Part shown: positions 32,270 through 42,031 of the stretch, one piece after another | Layout of the letters: each line of letters opens with the position of its first letter | Position numbering within the stretch: position 1 is the stretch's first letter | Assembly (NCBI GenBank): GCA_018398575.1 | Contig: JAGTXZ010000020.1 | Coordinates: forward strand, 806,001-870,000 | DNA from: Ampelomyces quisqualis | Taxonomy: Eukaryota > Ascomycota > Dothideomycetes > Pleosporales > Phaeosphaeriaceae | DNA: 64,000 nt | Reading direction: 5' to 3' | Made by a program: the position numbers and the translations under genes | The notes under the pieces: generated by a model | Told to the model about the DNA's origin: nothing | Databases searched by the model: none | Seen by the model: the letters and a program-made list of their open reading frames with translations, nothing else

Positions 32270-33159
32270 TTATGCGGTCTGCGTACCGTATCCCCTGATC
32301 CTGTCTGCGAATGCCCAGCTCTGGTTCTCCAACTTCATAGTCTCATCCAGGGTGACGCCCTCCTTCGTGATGACCGCAATGGAGTACTTGTCCATGCTTC
32401 TCGCATCCCTGTAGAAGAGAACCTTCATGCACTCCTTGATTTTGTCGACAGCCTGCTCCTTTGTGACATTTTCCACCGACGCCTCATCTGGTAGTATCGT
32501 CCTCAGGATGGGCTGAGCTAGATGCGCACCGAAACCTGTGGCTAACGACGGTGACGAGAAGGTAGTTCCTAGCAGATCGGCGCTGGCAAGGAATGGCTTG
32601 GATTCACCGTCCATGCCGGCAATGAGCAGGTGGTTCCACAGAGGGTCGAACTTGGATCGGCGATTGTACATGACTTTGGCGAGGTATGTGTGGAGGTTCT
32701 TTGCGTTCAGAGCGGTGTCCTTGGAGGAGTAGTTCTCGCGGATATCGAGCGAGTTGAGGAGACGATCGAGATATTGCATATCTGAGACGTCACCGCCGAA
32801 GCCTACGACCACCTCATCGTTGAACTTCCGCAGGCGCTTGACGTCGGTGAAACGGGCAAGTGAGCCATATGATGCTATTGCCACAGATCAGAAAGGCTGC
32901 CATTATACTTCGCATCTGAAGCGAGTGTCATACCCAGGTTGTCCGCCGCAATGACCACGCCATCCTTGAACTTTGCCGCAAGCACCGAGGTTCCGGTGAC
33001 GATGGGGCTCTGGGTGTGCTGGTTCGGACCTGCAGTCTGGAAGTGTGAGGGATCGTATGCGCCGTAGACATCATCTCTGGGCTACCGTATGTTAGTGGTG
33101 TACTGTTTGATGTGAAGAGTGATGCGTACACGGCCCCAAGCTTGCGGAAGATGGTTCAT
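32270..33159 (-). CDS. PRE4: 20S proteasome subunit beta-7 (Pre4/PSMB4 type)
   Basis: Three exons (33130-33159, 32934-33081, 32270-32874), introns 48 and 59 nt, give 260 aa. Exon 1 encodes only MNHLPQAWGR. Joined sequence: WGRPRDDVYGAYDPSHFQTA, then the mature start QSPIVTGTSVLAAKFKDGVV and IAADNLASYGSLARFTDVKR across intron 2. The mature region lacks a catalytic Thr, as in all beta-7 subunits. Family landmarks: YNRRSKFDPLWNHLLIAGMD, SPSLATGFGAHLAQPILR, ECMKVLFYRDARSMDKYSIA and ITKEGVTLDE. The subunit sits next to beta-6 in the ring and its C-terminal tail helps join the two half-proteasomes (family knowledge). It shares a divergent promoter with the SAP30BP-like gene. Confidence 0.97.
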
Positions 33160-33393
33160 TTCGGTGAGTGTATGTGATTGTCGGTTTGCAGTCCGAGTCC
33201 CTTCGGCTTTCTGCGAAATGCCGTGATCGAGGGTGGGGTGGAGAGGTCGAATTGTTGCTCACGATGGAGCGGCGGTGCCAGTAGGCAGCTGGTGCTTGCG
33301 AAGCCCATGCCAAGCCATCGTGGGCCCAAGCTCCTCGAGTGGATCAATTCACGGTGGTCTTTACGTCTTCTGCAACTCCTCAATTCCGACAAA
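33160..33393. promoter_or_regulatory. Shared divergent promoter beta-7 / SAP30BP-like
   Basis: This 234-bp gap between two outward ATGs must hold both promoters. GC-rich; I see no TATA box. Confidence 0.5.
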
Positions 33394-34256
33394 ATGCTCG
33401 GAATAAACTACGAGAGTAGCGATGAGGAGGATGCGGTTCCCACAGCCAGGCAAGATGTAAGACGCGAAGATGATGCCAAAGGACCTTGATAGCTACTAAT
33501 ATTGAGTTGACAAACACTCTGTTGAAAGATGCGCCGGCCTCAGAGCCTCTCTCTGCACCTGCGCCTCTCGAGCAGCCTGCAGCAGCTACAGGTCCAATCA
33601 ATGGGCCTTCTCAAGGCCCCACCGTATCAACGCCTCCCCAAGAGCAGGAATCCGTCGACGACGTACCGCCAGGCTCCCCATACACATCGAATCGCGCCAT
33701 GATCCAGAATCTTACCCTGCCCACTGTACCCAATTTCGACATACCGCCTTCACCGCCTGGATCGCCCCCACAGAAGGCAACCAAAAAGTTTGCGCAGTTT
33801 TTGGAACTCAAAAAGAAGGGCCAGCACTTCAACCAGCGACTGGAAGGCTCGTCCGTTCTGCGAGACCCGGGACACCTGCAAAGATTGTTAGACTTTGCGG
33901 GTATTGGTGGTAAGGAGCAATATGCTTCAGCACTGTCAGAACATACTGCGGTATCATCGGCCTTCCCCGAATGGGCTTATGCAGAGGAATTGAAGGCATC
34001 GCAGAAACAGATACTGAAAGCGCGCGAGCAACAGAAGTCCGGAGTGCCGCGTGCGGCAGTCGAATTCGTGTCTGCGACCAAGTCCGGCGCACCGGGCGGA
34101 GCAAGTACACAACCCGGAGAAAGTGCACGTCAGACTGGTGCAGCAGTCTCGCAGATGGCAGGGAAACGAAAAGAGCTGCAACACAGAAGTCGGAACGACT
34201 CGCAGTCAAGAAGGTCGCCAAAACGACGGCGATCCAGATCGATAGAAAGAGCCTAG
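33394..34256 (+). CDS. SAP30BP/HCNGP-like nuclear protein
   Basis: Two exons (33394-33456 and 33507-34256) with a 50-nt phase-0 intron (CTACTAAT branch, GAG acceptor) give 270 aa. The start MLGINYESSDEEDA is the usual short acidic beginning of this family. A Pro-rich part follows, with TVPNFDIPPSPPGSPP. The HCNGP core (about 125-190) reads KFAQFLELKKKGQHFNQRLE, LRDPGHLQRLLDFAGI and FPEWAYAEELKASQKQ, then VEFVSATKSG. The C-terminus is an Arg/Ser-rich nuclear-localisation-like tail ending RRSPKRRRSRSIERA. Human SAP30BP binds SAP30 and takes part in splicing with RBM17 (family knowledge); the fungal role is not established. The acceptor is not the typical CAG/TAG, but it is the only nearby one that keeps the frame. 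Confidence 0.85.
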
Positions 34257-34644
34257 TCATCGTACAACCATCTTCTGCCTCCCTGACTGCAAACCTTCCT
34301 GCTCATGTATGACCTCCGGCTGTACGTAGATACGGCCATGTCTATATACATCAACGACTATCGCGGATAATAGCTAACCACTCTGCATTTGCTCCACGCT
34401 ACTCGGCTGTTTTTCAAAGTCGAATTTGCATCCTTTGACGGCATACAATATGCAGTGCTAAGTAGGCGATCAGAGTCGTGACGGCATGCAACTGTACAAT
34501 GTTCTTTCCCCTCTCGGCTCTGCCTCGGCTCGTCGGCTAGCAGCAGTGAGATCATTCCAGTTCCCAACGCGGACATGTGTCTGCAACCTTTTCTCTACAC
34601 ACTCTAGACAGAGTATCTCGTGTTTATTGAAGTCCATTGTCGAG
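34257..34644. other. Intergenic, promoter of the GST gene
   Basis: About 390 bp, no gene seen. Confidence 0.45.
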
Positions 34645-35478
34645 ATGGTGCAGCCGAAGATCTCCCTCTATGTCGACATCGTCTCACCATTCGCGTACAT
34701 AGCCTTCTATCTCCTGCGGGTAAGCTACCCAATGCATAACAGATCTCACGTACTTCTCGATTGATGAATTATGCAGCACTCTCCAGTCTTCAAGTCATGC
34801 GAAATCACCTATGTCCCCATCTTCCTCGGCGGACTGATGAAAGATTGTGGTAACAAGCCTCCACTTACAGTCAAAAGTAATGTCAATCCCTGCCACAACA
34901 CCACACTACACTACTCAACACTAACATCCTCAAGACAAAGACAAATGGATCAACTCTGAACGCCTCAACTGGTGCAAATACTTCAACGTCCCCATGTCGA
35001 AGAGGTCACCACCTGGCTTCCCGAACAATACCATTTCTCTGCAACGCACTCTAGCTTCTCTTCAACTCTCCCATCCTGAGTCTATGCCACAAGCTGTTGA
35101 CTTGTTCTGGGAGAACTTCTGGGTCCACTGGAATGATCCAATGAAGCCTGAGAATCTGCAGGCTATGGTGAGAACAATTGTGGGAAGCGATGAGGAGGCG
35201 CAGAAGGTGATTGAGAGGAACAAGAGCGATGAAGTGAGGAATGTTTTGAGCGAGAATACGCAAAAGGCGTTTAAGGATGGGGCCTTTGGGTTGCCGTGGT
35301 TTGTCGGTGAGTTTGTGCACTACTAGGATTATGGGGTGTGCGGTGCTGACGGAGAGATATAGCGACCAATGCAAAGGGTGAGACACAGGGCTTCTGGGGC
35401 GTCGACCATATGGGGCAGCTATGTGACCATTTGGGTCTGGACAGGCCTGCTAGTAAAGGCTGGCGAGCTCTTTTATAA
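34645..35478 (+). CDS. Kappa-class glutathione S-transferase / DsbA-like isomerase
   Basis: Four exons (34645-34719, 34777-34876, 34935-35306, 35363-35478), introns 56-58 nt, give 220 aa, the normal size. The N-terminus MVQPKISLYVDIVSPFAYIA carries the catalytic Ser of the SPF/SPY motif that replaces the DsbA CxxC. Further landmarks: ITYVPIFLGGLMKDCGNKPP, KDKWINSERLNWCKYFNVPM with the cis-Pro region, FWENFWVHWNDP, and the C-terminal FGLPWFVATNAKGETQGFWG then DHMGQLCDHLGL. The family includes peroxisomal or mitochondrial GST kappa and 2-hydroxychromene-2-carboxylate isomerase. No PTS1 tripeptide is present (it ends GWRALL), so compartment is open. Confidence 0.92.
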
Positions 35479-35583
35479 GATCGCAGGAGAATCGGAGGTT
35501 TGTGTAACACCTGTTTTCTTACGCATGATTTAATATATTGATTTAGAGTTTGTACTCTGTGTTTTTCCTCAATTGCACTCCAG

Positions 35584-36698
35584 ACTAAAGTGAGTCCTCA
35601 CCTCCAGCGAAAGCACCTATCTGAATTATCTCTGCAAGAGCCGAAGTGACGCGCTGACAGACACATTCTTCGATTCCCCAGCTTCCAGATCTACAGGTGC
35701 GAAACGCAACAAGACCTTTAGGAAGCCAGGTTACTCGGAAAAACCATAGACCTGTGTCACCAACCTCCACTCTTGGTTTTAGTGTTCTTGACAGCGACTT
35801 TGACTTCTACCGTCTCGCCCGCAATATCTGCCTCCCCAATCTGTAGCCCAGGAAGCTCAAAGGTCATATTCGACATACCAAAATCAAATGGATACGCAGC
35901 TTGCACACACAGCTCGTCCAATGAGTGCCACCCATGCCATCGATCACAAGTGATTTTTTCGCATTCATGTCGAAATACGGCAGACGCTCCTCGGTCTTCG
36001 AGATGCTAAATAGCAAGCGGGTTGGCGTGTCCGAGTAAGACATCAGCTGGGTGTTCCGACGTCCAGTCCGTTCTTAACTGACAACAGAGCGTCTCGCAAA
36101 GCAATAAATGAAGTCGGAAATCACGAACCCATAAAAACCCCACTTCTTCCGCAAGATCTCCACGAGCAGCTCGTAGTTCTTTCCGCTCATTACCCGTTGA
36201 ATGAGTTGTACGCAGACATGACTGAAGCAACACCGCCTTCCACAATCCTCCGGAAGCGTGGCAAGTACACGTGAAGGATGTCTGTCTTTGGGAATTTGAA
36301 TATCGACCTGGAAGCGTGCACTCCCCATCGATTTCAGCGCAAAGTGCATAACATAAGCCATCACTCCACCTCTTGTATGCCTTTTCATTGTCAATTGGGA
36401 CTGAAAATGCTGTAGCGGCACCCATTATAATACCCCGAGGACGATCACTTAAGCGTACACCGTGTATGCCTAGGCGTTTGATTTCTCCCATCACATATAC
36501 TGTACGATTGTACCGGTCGGTGAAGACAGAGTTGAGGCCAGCCTAGAAGCGTTGATAGCAATCTAGGAGTGACAGTCGCTCCGCCTCTGTGAGCTCATTG
36601 AGAAGGTTTTGCGTGACGAAGGATACCAAGGCGCCATTTCTGATCTCCCCAGTCTCAGACTGAAATGTAGTCTCCTGTTTCTTGTTCAATTCGGCCAT
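35584..36698 (-). pseudogene. Decayed GH3 beta-glucosidase gene
   Basis: Read on the minus strand from an ATG at 36698, pieces of a GH3 enzyme appear in order but in different frames. First come LTEAERLSLLDCYQRF then TAG; next, VMGEIKRLGIHGVRLSDRPR and GIIMGAATAFSVP (near 36420-36495). The sequence then jumps over about 100 residues to MAYVMHFALKSMGSARFQVD (36290-36365), ILRKKWGFYGFVISDF (near the nucleophile Asp region, about 36110-36160), VLLGHANPLAI, and PFDFGMSNMTFELPGLQIGE with GETVEVKVAVKN from the C-terminal fibronectin-III-like domain (35775-35900). The last match is VDLEAGESKNVSVSASLRLL, ending in TAA near 35635. At least one in-frame stop, several frameshifts and deletions are present; most of the GH3_C domain is gone. 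It cannot encode a working enzyme. Confidence 0.9.
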
Positions 36699-39600
36699 GG
36701 TGTTGATGGCTCTCGATCCTTGACGAATGTTTTAACCGCGCGCACGTGTTTGCTGTCACAGCTTCCAGGGTCTGCAGGACTCCTGCAGCAGGAGTGTGCA
36801 AAAATATCGTCTTTTCACTTTCAAAATGGCCAGGCAACGACCGAAAATGCGCCATCAAAACAGCGAAATGTAGCTTGTACAATCGCGCAGCAGTCAGTAC
36901 ACATACGCAATATTTTATTTATAGCTGGCCTGTTGCTGGCCACAGCATTCTCCCCACTGTCGCACCATCATCCTCAATCAACCTGCAATTTCGCACCTCC
37001 TCTGCGCAACTGTCGAAGCAAGAGGCCGAGCTTCAACGAGACTTCCTAGTCCTTGTCTTCCTGTGTGAGTTTAACCGTGTGCGCTAACTTTTGCGGGAAG
37101 TCTGGCTCCTGTTCCGCTGACAAGCTCTCACTCTTATCTCTGCAGCGTTGATTATAGATCTTGTACAAAGCTACATCGAGCAATATGTCGCTGGCCTGGT
37201 CGAAGACCTCAATCATACGACACTATAACTCGACTCAATTTGATCGAAATAGTCGAACACCTGTTCAACAAGCTATCTGTGGGTGACATGACGCTGAACA
37301 GTGAATCAAGTTCCGAGCAGTTATCAAGCCCGGGTTTACGGCATATCCTTTGCATAGATGCGATAAACTACCTCAAAATGCAGTTCGAATGTACACCACT
37401 AGCAAGGACCCTCCAAACGGCGAGACCTCATTCCCGCGAGACTTCGAGGGTATCAGCAAGGTCAACGAAGCAGACTTGGAGTCGGAACTCGAAGATGTCG
37501 CGTCTCCTAGGAGACTACACCAAGTGTACGTCTCAGATGAGGCAAGCGAGCATTTCGGGTGGGCTTCGGCAACAAACGGTGTCGCTCAGATGTCACAGCC
37601 CGTCGGCCGCTCGAAGGGTATCTTCCACCGTCTCACCTCTTACAGCACCTTCCGACGCCGACGTCCCATTATCGTCAGAGGTGGCACCACGACTCTCCGC
37701 TTGTCGGTTTCCCGCTGCCGACAGGACCACCGTATACTCTTCCTGGGGATTGCAAGCAAGCGCACTATCACCTTCAAGTGCCATGCTGTTTACTCACTAG
37801 CGCGAGTGTTTTCGGATAGAAAGTCGAGGCTAGATGGCTATCAACATAGTACTTGCCAAGAAGTCGGCGTTGGCGGCTCGTGTACTCCGTAGATTACGGG
37901 CAGGATTTTGACGAGGAGAGTTGGGAGTCAGCGGGAGAGGTTGAAGCGAACTAAGGCGGTGTGAGCTTACAAGACCTTGGACAGAAATGTGTTGTATTCA
38001 AGGCGGTAGATCAGTGGAGAAATGGTGTCATGTTCCTTGCACATGCATGTACAATAGTCCCGGCCTGGCGTCTCTTTTCTTTTGGTCTCTACATGTTGAT
38101 CGATGTCGTTGCGTAGAATCACAATGCCACCTAGCTACATCACAACTCTTCCCTTCACAATTGACATGGCGCAAGTTTCACACCGCACATCCCGTTCCAG
38201 ACCTGATCGCCACGTATACTAACCCCAACGCTCCCAAAATAACATCTTCCCTGACCTCGCATCCCTGTCCCAATCCCACTGACCGGTCTCTCACCGTTCA
38301 CGTCCCCTCACCTCGTGACTTCCCGATAATCACCTGGCAACCTGCACGATCGAGGCGAGGAATATATTGGTACAAACTGGAACCTATGCGCCTGCACTAC
38401 CTAGTTAGGTAGCTCTTCCCTCTGTCCGGCAGGCCATGAACGTGCACACGGCCTGGACAAACTTTATTACATATTGCGTGTCTTTGCGTGACACGAGTTG
38501 GTCCGGCACCAAGTTCCGCGCTTCTGTACATACAGCAGCGTGGTCTAGCGCACATTGCTGGGGATATACCAGTAGAGTACCCCAGACAAAGTTTTGCGCA
38601 GTTGGGCGAGAAAGACAAAAAAAAAGAAACAAAGCACAGATACGTACTCGGTAGCTAGGTACCTAGCACACGATTGCCTTTTGCGCCATGTACTTTTAGC
38701 TCAAGTTTCCTTCTCTAGACTAACTACTCATCATTATTTTTCGACTTCCCTCGATTTACATGTACGGATACGGATACCACACCACCGCAACCCCCTCGAC
38801 GTCCAAGCACGAGCACGAGCAAACCCGCTTCTCGCATCGCTTACGTGCCCGGAAGCCCCTACCTTTACCCCCGTCCACCCTGCTATGTAAGTAATAGGTG
38901 GCAGGCCACACCCCATCCACCCCCACTTAACAGCCGGAGCGGGTAGGTTCCCAAGCGTTGGGGAGAAAAGTCTTGTTTTTCGCCTTCTTCCAAGTCTGTA
39001 GACTAGCTAGCTCACTTTGGCACACCGGGGGGTCAGAGCACATGACATTGCACCCGGCCGGCGCAAAGGAATCAAGGGGCGTTGCTGCGGGTGGACAAGG
39101 GGGTGCAGTATCTGATCGTGCATGTTTGTGGCGTGGGAGTTGTTTTTTTTTAAATTGGGGAAGGGCTTGGATGGTGAAGTCCATGTGGGTGTGGTGTCGG
39201 TCAGGTCACATGGCGGGTCTCAGGGCGCTTCGAGGGATTTCGGTGGCATGGCGGGGATGGACATGGGCTTTTGTGTTGGGTTGTCTGAGGCAGCTTAACA
39301 CTTTGTGATGTGCGTGCTCAGACGATTTCACACAATTTGATGTTCGAAAATAGTTCTTATGTTTGAACAATCTGTCATTCTTTGGATTTGCTTCGTCGTG
39401 TCATCTCAGAAGCACGAGCCTGGGTTCGTGAACCTTGCTCGCTTCGATAACTACTGGCAGGGCTGTTTTACCGCCCGGTTAACTCTGCCCAAACTTACTC
39501 GCCAGGCCAGCGCACCTCTCGTGCAGGTCATCTCCATCTCCATTCATTCGTTAGAAGATGCCAAAGCAGATGATTTGCTTGCTTGCTCCCATAAACACCA

Positions 39601-40027
39601 CAAAGCGCCTGCACAAAGCGCCCCCCCCCCCAAAAAAAAGGTATTTTGCATAGTTAGAAACCAGATTTTCCGCGCCGTTCATGATTGGTATTGAATTCAG
39701 AATGCGTCATGAGAAAGCAACATGTCCATAAGTCGTCTCTCTAAAGTGTTGGTGTTGAACAAAGGAAACGATGGTGTGTGATTGGAGGATGCCACGGCCA
39801 TGGTAGGGGTGCAATAGGGACGAAGAATAGTCGAATTGAAAGATGCGATTGAGCCGCCAGGACCCGAGAATTAGTTGATTGGCCGGGTATGAGGTGTAAG
39901 GGATGAGGGCTGCCTGATAGAGAGGCAATAGTCAGAATACGCGCCATGGGTGGCGAGAAGTGACGCCAACGGAATTCGTGGGGTCGCACATGGTTCCGGA
40001 TGGGTGGGTTGCGCAACAGTCGGGAGC
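36699..40027. other. Gene-poor 3.3 kb; possible small spliced frame at 36746-37228
   Basis: The longest stretch without a firm gene. One weak candidate runs on the plus strand: a frame ending QLSKQEAELQRDFLVLVFL is followed by a good GTGAGT donor (about 37064) and a CTGCAG acceptor (about 37145), and continues as IIDLVQSYIEQYVAGLVEDL before TAA near 37228. I recognise no family. Other open frames to 39.7 kb overlap on both strands. Homopolymer runs occur near 39145 (T9) and 39610 (about 10 C then 8 A). A GTACTCCGTA copy lies at 37882-37891. Confidence 0.4.
37882..37891. repeat. GTACTCCGTA motif copy
   Basis: Ten-base copy of the recurrent noncoding motif inside the gene-poor stretch. Confidence 0.6.
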
Positions 40028-40771
40028 TCACTCTTCAATCTTTCTCCGCTTTCCGCGTGGTGCGGGGTCGATCTGTGGGAAACTTGGAGCTTTTGAATCG
40101 ACTGGTGTTGTGTGATAAGTCACTGTTCGGGTCACCACTTCGCGCACGCTTACGCGCCTCGAGCGGCCAGTCTTTTTCTCCAGCTCCCGAATCTTGGGGG
40201 ACACAGCCGAGAACGGGGAGTGGAGGGTTGATTTAGCGCTTGCTGGCGACCGGACGCCGGCTGGCGAGTAGGGCGACTGAGGGATGTAGAGGCGGGGCGT
40301 CCGAGCTGATTGGGGGCGTGTGAATGGTGATGGTGGAGGAATCGAGACCATCTGGAGCTTGGTGGGAGGGGCAGACATGGGCGGTTCATCTCGCGGCCTG
40401 TCGCATCGGCTGCAGCTGCTGGACCTCGAAGTCGCTGGTGAATCCTTGTCGGCGGGAGCAGATGTGGATGTAAAAGATGCGCTGGATGCTGCGGATGTCA
40501 CCGAGACTGGTCGGCTGCCCTCAAAGACAAAACGCGAGCTGGTGCCGGTGGACATTGGGCTGGTGAGCACGGGAGACAGGTTCTTGAGGAATTCCAGATA
40601 GGCAGTCGGTGGGGTGATTGGCGTCTTGAGATCATCACTCTCCCGCTTGATATTGGCAAAGATGGGGGTCGTGGCCGAATGTATCATTGGCGACCTGAGT
40701 TCCGAGGGGTACGTGGCCGAGAGAGGTGTCTTGAGGGTAGACAAGGCCGGCTTCGCATCAGTGGTGGCCAT
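40028..40771 (-). CDS. Ser/Pro-rich conserved hypothetical protein
   Basis: A single exon of 247 aa from ATG 40771. It is very rich in Ser, Pro and Thr, with many SP/TP sites (for example TPITPP, TSPMSTG, SPYSPAGVRSPAS), so it is probably disordered and a target of proline-directed kinases. The C-terminal 50 residues are basic and look conserved: KIRELEKKTGRSRRVSVREV, VTRTVTYHTTPVDSK and the final PAPRGKRRKIEE, which resembles a nuclear localisation signal. I recognise a fungal family by the Ser-rich body and the GKRRK end but know no function. No enzymatic or fold domain is visible. Confidence 0.65.
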   Translation of the reverse strand: MATTDAKPALSTLKTPLSATYPSELRSPMIHSATTPIFANIKRESDDLKTPITPPTAYLEFLKNLSPVLTSPMSTGTSSRFVFEGSRPVSVTSAASSASFTSTSAPADKDSPATSRSSSCSRCDRPRDEPPMSAPPTKLQMVSIPPPSPFTRPQSARTPRLYIPQSPYSPAGVRSPASAKSTLHSPFSAVSPKIRELEKKTGRSRRVSVREVVTRTVTYHTTPVDSKAPSFPQIDPAPRGKRRKIEE

Positions 40772-40887
40772 GGTGTCGAGGATGCCGTGCTCTGAACGAG
40801 AGACTTGAGCTCCTTGTCGATGGTGCTGCGCGCGAAGGTTGGCTGCACAGTGCCTGCTTCCACGGTCGATGGTGGAAGGTGGAAAAG

Positions 40888-40916
40888 AGCGAGGCAGGCT
40901 GAGCGAGGCAGGCTGA
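40888..40916 (+). repeat. 14-bp direct tandem repeat (two units)
   Basis: GAGCGAGGCAGGCT occurs twice back to back, about 120 bp upstream of the Ser/Pro-rich gene start (minus strand). Confidence 0.75.
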
Positions 40917-40952
40917 CCGTAAACCAGATGTGTAGGTGTTTATTGTATGTAT

Positions 40953-40963
40953 GTACTCCGTAC
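40953..40963. repeat. GTACTCCGTAC motif copy
   Basis: Full 11-mer, about 180 bp upstream of the Ser/Pro-rich gene start. Confidence 0.7.
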
Positions 40964-41834
40964 GTCTTGGAGCACCAGGTCGACGCGGACTTGTTGTTGG
41001 CCGCTATATGGGTCGGCCCTGCTAAAAATATGCGGGTGCTCTTCAAGGCGCGTAACAGGGATCGCCCGTACGCAGCGCTTACGGGCTGCCTTCTCTTCAG
41101 CGACAGCAATTGGCCGAGTATCCACGAAACCACAATGTGACCGGACTGCGGCCCCTGCAGGCTTTGCGCACTCCAGTCTCAGACTGCTGTTGCGGCCGCT
41201 GATTCGACCGACCGCCGTCGGATGCGCTGCGGGTGCGGACGTGCGGGAGGCTGTGAAGTGCAAACACGAGCCCAGCACGAACAGGATGCTCAACGTGGCA
41301 ACCTGGTCAAGCTATACCTGGTGCTGTATACCTGGTGCCGAGGATCTGAACGCGACGTACCGAGTAGCGAAAGGCGATGGTGAATGAGCTGGAAATAGAT
41401 GGATGGAGGCGAAGCTGGTGCAAGCCGACAGTGCTGCTGACCTCGTCGAGAATCAGTTCGCTTTATAATCCCTTGTGCAGCCGCTGTGGTGCTTTGTATC
41501 CTGCCTCCATGGTGTCGCGCGCTTGCATTGGCACCTTGCCTCAGCTGCCTGACCACCCGTTGCACTCTCACCGAGATTCATTTCTGCTTCGTCTCTGGCC
41601 GCGCGCCTCATAACACCAACGCTCCAACCCTGCTAAGACACAGGCCGTGCGGGAGGTGGCTGCTCAGACGATCCTGACAGGTCAGCGCACCTCAAACGGA
41701 CCTGCCATGAAACCCAGTGACCAGCGCTTACACATAATACCCGTTCATTCCCGTTGTCTACTATTGTCTTGGCTAGATAGGGCGCTACTCTACTTTGCGA
41801 GCTTCCATGATTCATGAATTCTGTTGTGTCCGTC

Positions 41835-41845
41835 GTACTCCGTAC
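41835..41845. repeat. GTACTCCGTAC motif copy
   Basis: Full 11-mer, about 190 bp beyond the stop of the sulfurase gene. Confidence 0.7.
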
Positions 41846-42031
41846 AGCTGGAATACATCGACCAACCATCGCTCTGTTGATCATGGCAACTGAAGCCAAG
41901 CGCAGGCCTTCCGAATACATGGTAAGAAAGCTTGAGACTCGCTAATTCATCCCTTCATAGTACAGCCTAGGCTCTAGTCTGGCTGTGCCTCATGGCTACA
42001 GTTCGACCGAATGTTGGCCTTCATGTAGGTC

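Larger units (their letters stand above)
40772..42031. other. Intergenic 1.26 kb, no gene seen
   Basis: Lies between the Ser/Pro-rich gene start and the 3' end of the molybdenum-cofactor sulfurase gene. It contains two full GTACTCCGTAC copies (40953-40963, 41835-41845) and a 14-bp tandem duplication near 40888-40916. A short ATG frame at 41884 with a GTAAGA donor-like site leads nowhere recognisable. Confidence 0.45.

Noticed and set aside
41884..41990. Short ATG exon with a GTAAGA donor near the sulfurase 3' end
   Set aside because: The continuation after the nearest acceptor is short and unlike any protein I know; evidence too thin.
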